The notes under the pieces are model-generated. The model worked only from the letters and a program-made list of their open reading frames with translations. It was not told the origin of the DNA and made no database searches. Positions 47,966 to 55,567 of a DNA stretch of 64,000 nt are shown here, one piece after another. This stretch comes from Micromonospora haikouensis (GTDB lineage: Bacteria; Actinomycetota; Actinomycetes; Mycobacteriales; Micromonosporaceae). The stretch lies in contig NZ_FMCW01000003.1 of the NCBI RefSeq assembly GCF_900091595.1, forward strand, positions 196,375-260,374, in the 5' to 3' direction. Positions within the stretch are counted from its first letter, which is position 1; every line of letters starts with the position of its first letter. The translations under genes and the position numbers were made by a program.

Positions 47966-48733
47966 GTGAACCATGGCTTAATCGCGGCCATGACCCAAGC
48001 CGGCGAGACCGCAGAGAGCCTCGCAGCTCAGGTAGGTGTGGACCCAAAGACCGCTCAGCGGTGGGTGAGCAAGGGGCGCATTCCGAGGCCGCAGCGTCGC
48101 TCTCAGCTCGCGGCCATCCTCGGCCGGGACGTAGAGGACCTTTGGCCGGATGTGCTGAAGCGTCGTGAGCCGGCGTGGTTCCGGCCGTGGGTGGAAATCG
48201 AGCGCGAGGCCGTTTCGCTGCGCGGATTTCAGCTCGCCTGGGTGCCGGGCCTTCTGCAGACCGAGGCATATGCGCGGGCGACGGTCGAAGGCGAGGGCCT
48301 GTCGCCATCCGAGGTCGACGAGTTGGCGGCGACGCGGCTCGCTCGGCAGGCGATTCTGCGACGGCACGGCGGCCCGCTGTACGTCGCCGTCATCGACGAG
48401 GGCGTCCTCCATCGCGCCCGCCCCGGTGCCCGCGAGCTGATGGCGGCGCAGGTGGAGCGCCTGGTGGAGTGCGCGCAGCTTCCCTCGGTGCAGATCCACA
48501 TCGTGCCGGCTTCCGCCGGGATGTACCCGGGCTTCGGCGGCCCGTTCACTCTCGCCGAGTTGCCTGACGGGGCGCGGGTGGCCTATGTCGACAGTCAGGC
48601 GCAGGCGCAGATTCTGGAGCAGGGGGCGGACCTTGTTACCCTGGAGCGACGGTGGGAACGCATCCGGGGCGAAGCCCTGTCTCGGTCGCAGTCTCTGGAC
48701 CTCTTGAGGGAAGCAGCGGCAGCATGGACGTGA
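47966..48733 (+). CDS. XRE-family HTH regulator with DUF5753-type domain
   Basis: The 255-residue regulator has an N-terminal helix-turn-helix (about 10-55; ETAESLAAQVGVDPKTAQRW) and a DUF5753-like C-terminal domain. The latter contains VPGLLQTEAYARATVEGE, VIDEGVLHRARPGARELM and QVERLVECAQLPSVQIHIVP, with PFTLAELPDGARVAYVDS near the end. AGGAG is 5 bases before the GTG. It overlaps the following DUF397 gene by 10 bases. Such XRE/DUF397 pairs are numerous in actinomycetes (WhiJ/BldB-like systems) and influence development and specialised metabolism. Confidence 0.93.
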   Translation: MNHGLIAAMTQAGETAESLAAQVGVDPKTAQRWVSKGRIPRPQRRSQLAAILGRDVEDLWPDVLKRREPAWFRPWVEIEREAVSLRGFQLAWVPGLLQTEAYARATVEGEGLSPSEVDELAATRLARQAILRRHGGPLYVAVIDEGVLHRARPGARELMAAQVERLVECAQLPSVQIHIVPASAGMYPGFGGPFTLAELPDGARVAYVDSQAQAQILEQGADLVTLERRWERIRGEALSRSQSLDLLREAAAAWT

Positions 48734-48915
48734 GCGACGCGCGGTGGCGTAAGTCCACGAAGAGCGGCAACAACCAGGGCGACTGCGTCGAGGTCGCCGA
48801 CAACCTGCCCGGCGTCGTTCTCGTCCGTGACACGAAGGACCGCGACGGCGGCACCCTCTCCTTCTCGCCGGCCTCGTGGCGCGGCTTCGTCGAGCTGGCG
48901 AAGCGCACCGCCTGA
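48724..48915 (+). CDS. DUF397 protein
   Basis: The 63-residue protein has the typical core: DARWRKSTKSGNNQGDCVEV, then VVLVRDTKDRDGGTLSFSPA and SWRGFVELAKR. It is the usual small partner of a DUF5753/XRE regulator and may antagonise or modulate it. Its start lies inside the XRE gene, so the pair is translationally coupled and made in a fixed ratio. Confidence 0.95.
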   Translation: MDVSDARWRKSTKSGNNQGDCVEVADNLPGVVLVRDTKDRDGGTLSFSPASWRGFVELAKRTA

Positions 48916-48975
48916 CCCGCTCGCCCCGCAGCACCCTCGTCGCGCAGCACCCTCGTCCCGCAGCCCTTCGACCCG

Positions 48976-49003
48976 CAGGCCCTCCGCATCCGCCGGGGGC
49001 CTG
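48976..49003 (+). terminator. Hairpin after the XRE-DUF397 pair
   Basis: CAGGCCCTCCG pairs, with one mismatch, with the downstream CCGGGGGCCTG around a short loop, followed by TTCTGTGT. A 16-base tandem repeat (GCAGCACCCTCGTC unit, about 48928-48970) precedes it. Confidence 0.5.
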
Positions 49004-49129
49004 TTCTGTGTCCGCAGCAGCTCGACACGGGCCGCTGAATCCGCCCCGCCGCCACGCGCTTGACTCGTGGCCGGCCCGTCACCCATGGTTCCCTGGCATC
49101 GTCCCCACCCCTGGACGCTGGAGGAGAAC

Positions 49130-50467
49130 ATGATCGAATCGCTGCTGGTGGCCAACCGCGGCGAGATCGCCCGTCGGATCATCCGAACCGCGAACCGGCT
49201 CGGAATCCGCGCGATCGCTGTCCACTCGGAGGCCGACGCCGGCCTGCCGTTCGTGACCGAGGCCGACGAGGCCGTCTGTGTGGGGCCGGCGAACCCGGCC
49301 CAGAGCTACCGGAACGTCGAGGCCCTCCTCGCCGCCGCCAAGTCGACCGGCGCGCAGGCGATCCACCCCGGTTACGGCTTCCTGTCGGAGAACGCCGACT
49401 TCGCCCGTACCGTCGAGAGCAGTGGGCTGATCTGGGTCGGACCCGGTGCCGACGCGATCTCCGCGATGGGCGACAAGATCAACGCCCGGAACCTGATGGC
49501 GGCGGCCGGCGTGCCGGTCGCGCCCGGCACCACCGAACCGGCCGCCGACCTGGACGCGGCGGTCGCCGCCGCCGCGGAGATCGGCTACCCGGTGATGGTC
49601 AAGGCCGCGGCGGGCGGCGGCGGCATGGGCATGGGCGTGGCCGCCGACGAGGCGGCGCTGCGCACCGAGTACGACAAGGTGCGCGCGTTCGCCGAGCGGA
49701 TGTTCGGCGACGGGTCTGTGCTGATCGAGCGGTACTTCCCCCGGGTGCGTCACGTCGAGGTGCAGATCCTCGGCCTGGCCGACGGCCGGGTGGTGGCGCT
49801 CGGCGAGCGGGAGTGCTCGGTGCAGCGGCGCAACCAGAAGCTCGTCGAGGAGTCCCCGTCCCCGGCGGTCTCGCCGGAGCTGCGCGCGCGCCTCCTGGCC
49901 GCCGCCGTGCGGGCCGGCGAGGCGGTCGGCTACCGCAACGCGGGCACGGTGGAGTGCCTCTTCGACCCCGCCACGCAGGAGTTCTTCTTCCTGGAGATGA
50001 ACACCCGGCTCCAGGTCGAGCACCCCGTCACCGAGCTGGTCTACGGCGTCGACTTGGTGGAGGAGCAGCTCCGGGTGGCCGCCGGCCTCGCGCCGACGTT
50101 CGACCCGGACGCGCTCGCCCCGCGCGGCCATGCCATCGAGCTGCGGATCAACGCCGAGGACCCGAAGCGCTTCCTGCCCGGCCCCGGCGTGATCACGACA
50201 TGGCGCGAGCCGGCCGGCGAGGGCGTGCGGGTCGACTCCGGCTACGTCGACGGCAACACGGTCACCCCGTTCTACGACAGCCTGCTGGCCAAGCTGATCG
50301 TCAACGGCCGCGACCGGGCGGAGGCGATCGAGCGGGCCCGCGCGGCGGTCGCCGCGTTCGAGGTGGCCGGCCCCAAGTGCAACCTGCCGTTCTTCGCCGA
50401 GCTGTTGGAGAACGAGGAGTTCCTCTCCGGCGACTACGACACGGGCATCGTCACCCGCATGCGCTGA
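49130..50467 (+). CDS. Biotin carboxylase subunit of an acyl-CoA carboxylase
   Basis: It carboxylates biotin with ATP and bicarbonate. The 445 residues hold only the biotin-carboxylase domains. They carry LLVANRGEIARRIIRTANRL, split as LLVANRGEIAR, HPGYGFLSENADFAR, the ATP-grasp glycine loop KAAAGGGGMGMG, and FFLEMNTRLQVEHPVTE. There is no C-terminal biotin-carrier domain (no MKM motif), so the carrier must be encoded elsewhere. GGAGGAG precedes the ATG. It clusters with HMG-CoA lyase, carboxyltransferase and acyl-CoA dehydrogenase genes, suggesting methylcrotonyl-CoA or a related substrate. Confidence 0.93.
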   Translation: MIESLLVANRGEIARRIIRTANRLGIRAIAVHSEADAGLPFVTEADEAVCVGPANPAQSYRNVEALLAAAKSTGAQAIHPGYGFLSENADFARTVESSGLIWVGPGADAISAMGDKINARNLMAAAGVPVAPGTTEPAADLDAAVAAAAEIGYPVMVKAAAGGGGMGMGVAADEAALRTEYDKVRAFAERMFGDGSVLIERYFPRVRHVEVQILGLADGRVVALGERECSVQRRNQKLVEESPSPAVSPELRARLLAAAVRAGEAVGYRNAGTVECLFDPATQEFFFLEMNTRLQVEHPVTELVYGVDLVEEQLRVAAGLAPTFDPDALAPRGHAIELRINAEDPKRFLPGPGVITTWREPAGEGVRVDSGYVDGNTVTPFYDSLLAKLIVNGRDRAEAIERARAAVAAFEVAGPKCNLPFFAELLENEEFLSGDYDTGIVTRMR

Positions 50468-50509
50468 CCGCCGTTCCGCCTCGCCGTTCCACCCGCCGTT
50501 CCGCCTCGG

Positions 50510-50566
50510 TGATCAAGAGGTTTGCGTCAGGATCCGGCATGCCCGGTGACGCAAACCTCTTGGTCA
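50510..50566. terminator. 20-base inverted repeat between the carboxylase and lyase genes
   Basis: Arms 50510-50529 (TGATCAAGAGGTTTGCGTCA) and 50547-50566 are complementary except for one G-T type pair. The 17-base loop is itself partly palindromic around GGCATGCC. It lies 43 bases after the biotin carboxylase stop. It could be a terminator or attenuator, or a repetitive palindromic element. The arms are AT-richer than their surroundings. Confidence 0.55.
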
Positions 50567-50742
50567 ACTTCGCAGGCCGCCCAGGCGGCAGGGGGCGGGG
50601 CGGGTCGGCCTGGCGGTGGGGCTCGGGGGTCTGGTTGTCTGGAGGGACCATTGGTCGTCCGGCGTCGTCCCGTCGGCCGCCCTCACGAGGGGCGGCGGCG
50701 CGTGCGGTACCCCCGGCGGCCCGACGTCACAGCGAGGTGACC

Positions 50743-51663
50743 ATGAGCCAGATGCCAGCGGCGGTCTCGATCCGGGAGGTCGGGCCGCGCGACGGACTCC
50801 AGAACGAGGAGCCCATTCCGACCGAGGCCAAGGTGCGGTTGATCGACGCGCTCTCCGGCACCGGCGTGCGCCGCATCGAGGCGGTGTCGTTCGTGCACCC
50901 CAAGGCGATCCCGCAGATGGCCGACGCGGACGAGGTGTGGCGGCGGGCAGCGAAGGTCGACGGGGTGCGCTACTCGGCGCTGGTGCCGAACACCCGGGGC
51001 GCGCAGCGGGCCCTGGCGGCCGGGTTCACCGAGATCGAGGTGGTGGTCTCGGCCAGCGACACGCACAACCGGCGCAACGTCAACCGGTCCACCGCCGAGT
51101 CGCTCGACGACATCGCCGAGCTGATCGACCTGCTGCACGGTGCCGGGGCAACCGCCGAGGTGATCGTGGCGACCAGCTTCGGCTGCCCGTACGAGGGGGA
51201 CGTCGACCCGGCGCGGGTCGCCGGCATCGTCGACCGGGTGGTCCGCGACGGCGCGGACCGGGTCGCGTTCGGTGACACCACGGGCATGGGCACGCCGCGC
51301 CGGGTCCGCGAGCTGATCAGCGCGGTACGCGACCGCAACGCGCACGTTCCCGTGCTGCTGCACTTCCACAACACCCGGGGCACGGCGCTGGCCAACCTGC
51401 TGACGGCTCTGGAGCTGGGGGTGACCGAGTTCGACGCCAGCGTCGGCGGCCTCGGCGGCTGCCCGTACGCGCCGGGGGCCAGCGGCAACCTGGCCACCGA
51501 GGAGGCGGTGCACATGCTGCACGACATGGGCATCGACACCGGCATCGACCTGGCGGCCCTCGTCGAGGTGGCGGAGCTGGCCGAGGAGCTGCTCGGCAAG
51601 AAGCTCCCCTCCGGCGTCCTGCGGGCGGGCCCGCGCACCCGGCTGACCCCCCTGCCGGCCTGA
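50743..51663 (+). CDS. Hydroxymethylglutaryl-CoA lyase
   Basis: It cleaves HMG-CoA to acetoacetate and acetyl-CoA, the last step of leucine catabolism. The 306-residue DRE-TIM protein has IREVGPRDGLQNE near 10-22, VSFVHPKAIPQMAD, the metal-binding HFHNTRGTALAN, and the catalytic Cys loop GGLGGCPYAPGASGN. Length and motifs are complete. GAGGTGA precedes the ATG. It lies in a cluster matching the fadE19-accA1-accD1 type leucine pathway, except that a protease gene separates it from the carboxyltransferase. Confidence 0.94.
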   Translation: MSQMPAAVSIREVGPRDGLQNEEPIPTEAKVRLIDALSGTGVRRIEAVSFVHPKAIPQMADADEVWRRAAKVDGVRYSALVPNTRGAQRALAAGFTEIEVVVSASDTHNRRNVNRSTAESLDDIAELIDLLHGAGATAEVIVATSFGCPYEGDVDPARVAGIVDRVVRDGADRVAFGDTTGMGTPRRVRELISAVRDRNAHVPVLLHFHNTRGTALANLLTALELGVTEFDASVGGLGGCPYAPGASGNLATEEAVHMLHDMGIDTGIDLAALVEVAELAEELLGKKLPSGVLRAGPRTRLTPLPA

Positions 51664-51742
51664 CCGACCGGGAGGCGGCAGGGCCGGCTGGACGCGGCGG
51701 AGGGGCCGGCGCGCTGCCGGCCCCTCCGGTGTTCCCGCTCGG

Positions 51743-52315
51743 TCAGCTCACCGGGGCGAGTGCGGCGGGCCAGCTGTCCTGGAAGACGGTCGACCCGCTG
51801 TCGGCGCCCCGCTCGGTGGCGCTGCGGGTGCCGGCGAACAGGCTGGTCACCCGGTTCGCCTCGGCGGTGCTCGGGTACGGGTTGGTGCAGCTCGTGCCGG
51901 CGCTGCCGCCGGACATCAGGATCGCGCAGTTGCCGTTGTAGTTGTCGGGCAGACCGAGGATGTGCCCGATCTCGTGGGTCATGATCCGCAGCGGGCTGTA
52001 CTGGGCGGCCTGCTGGGTGTCGATGTAGACCCGCCCGTTGCCGAGGCTGGTCCGCACGGCGTACGAGCCGCCGCCGGTGATCTGGTAGATCCGGAGGTTG
52101 GTGCCGCAGTTCGCGGTCAGCGTCAGGTTCGACGTGGCGTTGTTCCAGATCGTGGCGGCCTGGTTGGCGATGCTGGCGTAGCTCGGGGCCTGGCTGGTGT
52201 TGTAGCAGATGGTCATGGCAGCGGACGCGGGCGACGGGTTGGCGAGGGTGACGCCGAGGGTCGCACCGGCCGTCGCGACCGTCGCGACCAGGGTCCGGCT
52301 GATTCGTGAGGCCAT
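51743..52315 (-). CDS. Snapalysin-type secreted zinc metalloprotease
   Basis: The 190-residue secreted protein has a signal peptide (MASRISRTLVATVATAGATL, cleavage near residue 33 after ASA). A compact metzincin-like domain follows, with the zinc motif HEIGHILGLPD (His-114, Glu-115, His-118, Asp-124) characteristic of snapalysin (peptidase M7). Paired cysteines stabilise the small fold. There is no propeptide of note. It is inserted opposite in direction within the acyl-CoA cluster and has its own AT-rich promoter, so it is regulated independently. Confidence 0.93.
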   Translation of the reverse strand: MASRISRTLVATVATAGATLGVTLANPSPASAAMTICYNTSQAPSYASIANQAATIWNNATSNLTLTANCGTNLRIYQITGGGSYAVRTSLGNGRVYIDTQQAAQYSPLRIMTHEIGHILGLPDNYNGNCAILMSGGSAGTSCTNPYPSTAEANRVTSLFAGTRSATERGADSGSTVFQDSWPAALAPVS

Positions 52316-52346
52316 CGCTGACTCCTATTCGGGAGGGGGTGTCGGG

Positions 52347-52376
52347 AGCCTAACGAGAATCATCTACGCATTTCAA
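52347..52376 (-). promoter_or_regulatory. Promoter of the snapalysin gene
   Basis: On the minus strand, TTGAAA (52376-52371), 18 bases, then TAGGCT (52352-52347), about 32 bases before the start codon. The surrounding 52350-52390 is conspicuously AT-rich for this genome. Confidence 0.6.
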
Positions 52377-52461
52377 TATTTGGATCACGATCGGTCGGTC
52401 GACGGCGTGTCGGGGCGTCCGGTTCCGCCCCGGGGTCGCCGATCGGGCGGCGGGTGGGATA

Positions 52462-52480
52462 CCCTAACGATCGTTCAGGG
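52462..52480. promoter_or_regulatory. Palindromic operator candidate before the carboxyltransferase gene
   Basis: The core AACGATCGTT (52466-52475) is a perfect 10-base palindrome flanked by CCCT and CAGGG. It overlaps and follows the putative -10 TACCCT (52460-52465), about 60 bases before the gene. The form AACGnnCGTT is typical of TetR-family operators controlling acyl-CoA metabolism in actinobacteria. Confidence 0.5.
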
Positions 52481-52534
52481 TGGTCGGCGTGCCCGTGCGG
52501 CGGGCCGGCACGGTGGCGGCAATGGGGAGTCGGC

Positions 52535-54067
52535 GTGACGCTCGACGGTGAGGCACTGGAGCAGCTACGCAAGCGCGCGAAGGCCGGCGGTGCGGACAAA
52601 TACCACGCGGCCAACGCCGCCAAGGGCAAGCTCTTCGCCCGCGAACGGGTGGCGCTCCTGGTCGACGAGGGCTCGTTCGTCGAGGACGGCCTCTACGCCA
52701 ACGCCCTGGCCGAGGGCCTGCCCGCCGACGGCGTCGTCACCGGCACCGCCACCATCGACGGCCGGCCGGTCTGCCTGATGGCCAACGACTCCACGGTCAA
52801 GGCGGGCAGCTGGGGCGCGCGTACCGTCGAAAAGATCATCCGGATCATCGAGCGGGCCTACTCGACCGGCGTGCCGATGGTCTACCTGGTCGACTCGGCC
52901 GGCGCGCGGATCACCGACCAGGTCGACCTGTTCCCCGGCCGGCGCGGTGCCGGGAAGATCTTCTGGAACCAGGTCCGCGCCTCCGGCTCGATCCCGCAGG
53001 TGTGCGCCCTGTTCGGGCCGAGCGCGGCCGGCGGGGCCTACATCCCGGCGTTCTGCGACGTGGTGGCGATGGTCGACGGCAACGCCAGCATGTATCTCGG
53101 CTCCGACCGGATGGTCGAGATGGTGACCGGCGAGAAGACCACCCTGGAGGCGATGGGCGGGGCGCGCGTGCACTGCGCCGAGTCCGGCGTCGGGCACTTC
53201 CTCTGCAAGACCGAGGCCGAGGCGCTCGACGTGGTCCGCCGCTACCTGTCCTACCTGCCGGCCAACTGGACCCAGCCGCCGCCGGCCGCCGAGGCGACGC
53301 CCGCGCCGGCCAAGGCCGACCTGGCCGCGCTGGTGCCGGCCAGCGAGCGGCAGGCGTTCGACATGCGCCGGTACGTCAAGGGCCTGCTCGACGACGGCAG
53401 CTTCTTCGAGATCCAGGCGCTCTGGGCCAGGGAGCTGACCATCGGCTTCGGCCGGCTCGACGGCGAGGTCGTCGGCGTCGTCGGCAACAACTCGATGTTC
53501 AAGGGCGGCGTGCTCTTCGTCGACTCGGCCGACAAGGCGACCCGGTTCGTGCAGCTCTGCGACGCGTTCAACGTGCCGCTGCTGTTCCTGTCCGACGTGC
53601 CCGGGTTCATGGTGGGCAGCGCGGTGGAGAAGCAGGGCATCATCCGGCACGGGGCCAAGATGATCACGGCGATCTCCGAGGCGACGGTGCCGAAGATCTG
53701 CGTGGTGGTCCGCAAGGCGTACGGCGCGGGCCTCTACGCGATGGCCGGCCCCGGCTTCGAGCCCGACGCGACGATCGCCCTGCCCACCGCGAAGATCGCG
53801 GTGATGGGGGCGGAGGCCGCCGTCAACGCCGTCTACGCCAACAAGATCGCGGCCATCGCCGACGAGGCGGAACGGGCCGCCTTCGTCGCCGCCAGGCGCG
53901 CCGAGTACGAGCGCGACATCGACGTCGTCCGCCTGGCCAGCGAGCTGGTCGTCGACACGATCGTCGAGCCGCACGAGCTGCGCGCCGAGCTGGTCCGCCG
54001 GTACGCCGCCGCCCGCACCAAGGACCGGCACTTCTCCCGCCGCCGCCACGGCGTCACCCCGGTCTGA
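52535..54067 (+). CDS. Acyl-CoA carboxylase carboxyltransferase (beta) subunit
   Basis: It transfers the carboxyl group from carboxybiotin to an acyl-CoA. The 510 residues cover both crotonase-fold halves: VYLVDSAGARITDQ and LFGPSAAGGAYIPAFCDVV in the first, LLFLSDVPGFMVGSAVEKQG, split as LFLSDVPGFMVG, and KAYGAGLYAMAGPGFEPDA in the second. It resembles the AccD1/methylcrotonyl-CoA branch. The GTG at 52535 has GGGGAG 5 bases upstream. Its neighbours, an acyl-CoA dehydrogenase and HMG-CoA lyase, support a role in leucine degradation. The cognate biotin carrier is not in the window. Confidence 0.94.
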   Translation: MTLDGEALEQLRKRAKAGGADKYHAANAAKGKLFARERVALLVDEGSFVEDGLYANALAEGLPADGVVTGTATIDGRPVCLMANDSTVKAGSWGARTVEKIIRIIERAYSTGVPMVYLVDSAGARITDQVDLFPGRRGAGKIFWNQVRASGSIPQVCALFGPSAAGGAYIPAFCDVVAMVDGNASMYLGSDRMVEMVTGEKTTLEAMGGARVHCAESGVGHFLCKTEAEALDVVRRYLSYLPANWTQPPPAAEATPAPAKADLAALVPASERQAFDMRRYVKGLLDDGSFFEIQALWARELTIGFGRLDGEVVGVVGNNSMFKGGVLFVDSADKATRFVQLCDAFNVPLLFLSDVPGFMVGSAVEKQGIIRHGAKMITAISEATVPKICVVVRKAYGAGLYAMAGPGFEPDATIALPTAKIAVMGAEAAVNAVYANKIAAIADEAERAAFVAARRAEYERDIDVVRLASELVVDTIVEPHELRAELVRRYAAARTKDRHFSRRRHGVTPV

Positions 54068-54254
54068 CCCGCCGCGCCGGGGCCGGCACCGCCACCGCGA
54101 CCCCCCGGGCCACCACCGCGACGCTCCCACCAGCACAGCGACGCCCCCACCAGCACAGCGACGGCCACCACCGACGGCCACCACCGCTACCCAGGACCAC
54201 CCACCCCGTCGGCGTCACGAGCGCCCGACGGAGGACTGCGTACAGGAGGAATCG

Positions 54255-55409
54255 ATGGACTTCCGGCTCACCGAGGAGCAAGAGGCGCTGCGGTCCAGCG
54301 TGCGGGACTTCGCCCGCGAGGTGGTCGCCCCGGTCATCGCCGAGCACTACGAGAAGCACACCTTCCCGTACGAGGTGATCCGGCAGATGGGCAAGATGGG
54401 CCTGTTCGGCCTGCCCTTCCCCGAGGAGCACGGCGGCATGGGCGGCGACTACTTCGCGCTCTGCCTGGCCCTGGAGGAGTTGGCGCGGGTCGACTCCAGC
54501 GTGGCGATCACCCTGGAGGCGGCCGTCTCCCTCGGCGCGATGCCGATCTTCCGCTTCGGCACGGCCGAGCAGCGGGAGCGGTGGCTGCCGAGGCTGCTCA
54601 GCGGCGAGGCGCTGGCCGGCTTCGGCCTCACCGAGCCCGGCACCGGGTCGGACGCGGGCGGCACCCAGACCCGGGCCGTCCTCGACGAGTCCACCGACGA
54701 GTGGGTGATCAACGGCTCGAAGGCGTTCATCACCAACTCGGGCACCGACATCACCGCCCTGGTCACGGTCACCGCCGTCACGGGCACCCGGCCGGACGGG
54801 TCGAAGGAGCTTTCCACGATCATCGTCCCGTCGGGCACCCCCGGGTTCACGGTCGCGCCGGGCTACTCGAAGGTCGGCTGGACCGCCTCGGACACCCACG
54901 AGCTGACCTTCGACGACTGCCGGGTGCCGGCGGCCAACCTGCTCGGCGAGCGGGGCCGGGGCTTCGCCCAGTTCCTGCGCATCCTCGACGAGGGCCGGAT
55001 CGCCATCGCCGCCCTGGCCGTCGGCCTCGCCCAAGGCTGCGTCGACGAGTCGATCAAGTATGCGAGCCAGCGCCAGGCGTTCGGCCAGCCGATCGGCAAC
55101 TACCAGGCCATCCAGTTCAAGATCGCCGACATGGAGCTGAAGGCGCACACCGCCCGCCTGGCCTACTACGACGCCGCCGCCCGGATGCTGGCCGGCGAGC
55201 CGTTCAAGCGGCAGGCGGCGATCGCCAAGCTGCACGCCAGCACGGTCGCCGTGGACAACGCCCGCGAGGCGACCCAGATCCACGGCGGCTACGGCTTCAT
55301 GAACGAGTACCCGGTGGCCCGGTTCTGGCGCGACTCGAAGATCCTGGAGATCGGCGAGGGCACCAGCGAGGTCCAGCGCATGATCATCGCCCGCGACCTC
55401 GGCCTGTGA
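54255..55409 (+). CDS. Acyl-CoA dehydrogenase (isovaleryl-CoA/FadE19-like)
   Basis: This FAD enzyme oxidises an acyl-CoA to the 2-enoyl-CoA. The 384 residues are of normal length, with GFGLTEPGTGSDAGGTQT, KAFITNSGTDITALVT, the SDTHELTFDDCRVPAANLLG region (split, DTHELTFDDCRVP), and the C-terminal ILEIGEGTSEVQRMIIAR. Context suggests isovaleryl-CoA as substrate. AGGAGGA is 6 bases before the ATG. Its stop codon sits at the edge of inverted repeat copy D. The 187-base gap before it carries small direct repeats (CCCACCAGCACAGCGACG type near 54126-54163). Confidence 0.93.
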   Translation: MDFRLTEEQEALRSSVRDFAREVVAPVIAEHYEKHTFPYEVIRQMGKMGLFGLPFPEEHGGMGGDYFALCLALEELARVDSSVAITLEAAVSLGAMPIFRFGTAEQRERWLPRLLSGEALAGFGLTEPGTGSDAGGTQTRAVLDESTDEWVINGSKAFITNSGTDITALVTVTAVTGTRPDGSKELSTIIVPSGTPGFTVAPGYSKVGWTASDTHELTFDDCRVPAANLLGERGRGFAQFLRILDEGRIAIAALAVGLAQGCVDESIKYASQRQAFGQPIGNYQAIQFKIADMELKAHTARLAYYDAAARMLAGEPFKRQAAIAKLHASTVAVDNAREATQIHGGYGFMNEYPVARFWRDSKILEIGEGTSEVQRMIIARDLGL

Positions 55410-55460
55410 AAGGAAGGGCCCCCTATTAACGCCTGAGGTAGAGAAGGGTCCCCCTCTCAC
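55406..55460 (-). repeat. Interspersed twin-GGGGCCC repeat, copy D (inverted)
   Basis: Read on the minus strand it gives GTGAGAGGGGGACCCTTCTC, then TACCTCAGGCGTTAATA, then GGGGGCCCTTCCTTTCA, closest to copy A. It includes the acyl-CoA dehydrogenase stop codon and lies just before the promoter of the STAND regulator. Confidence 0.87.
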
Positions 55461-55567
55461 GCCGGTAAACTCCCGCGTGCAGCGCTGTCGGATATTTGTG
55501 CCGGTCAGCGTCGGCAGGGCGACGGTTGGCTGACGACAGTCAGACCCGATCCGTACCCTTCCTGCCC

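Noticed and set aside
48928..48970. Short tandem repeat considered as a CRISPR-like array
   Set aside because: It has only about two and a half 16-base units without spacers. It is ordinary GC-rich tandem slippage. No CRISPR array is visible in the window.
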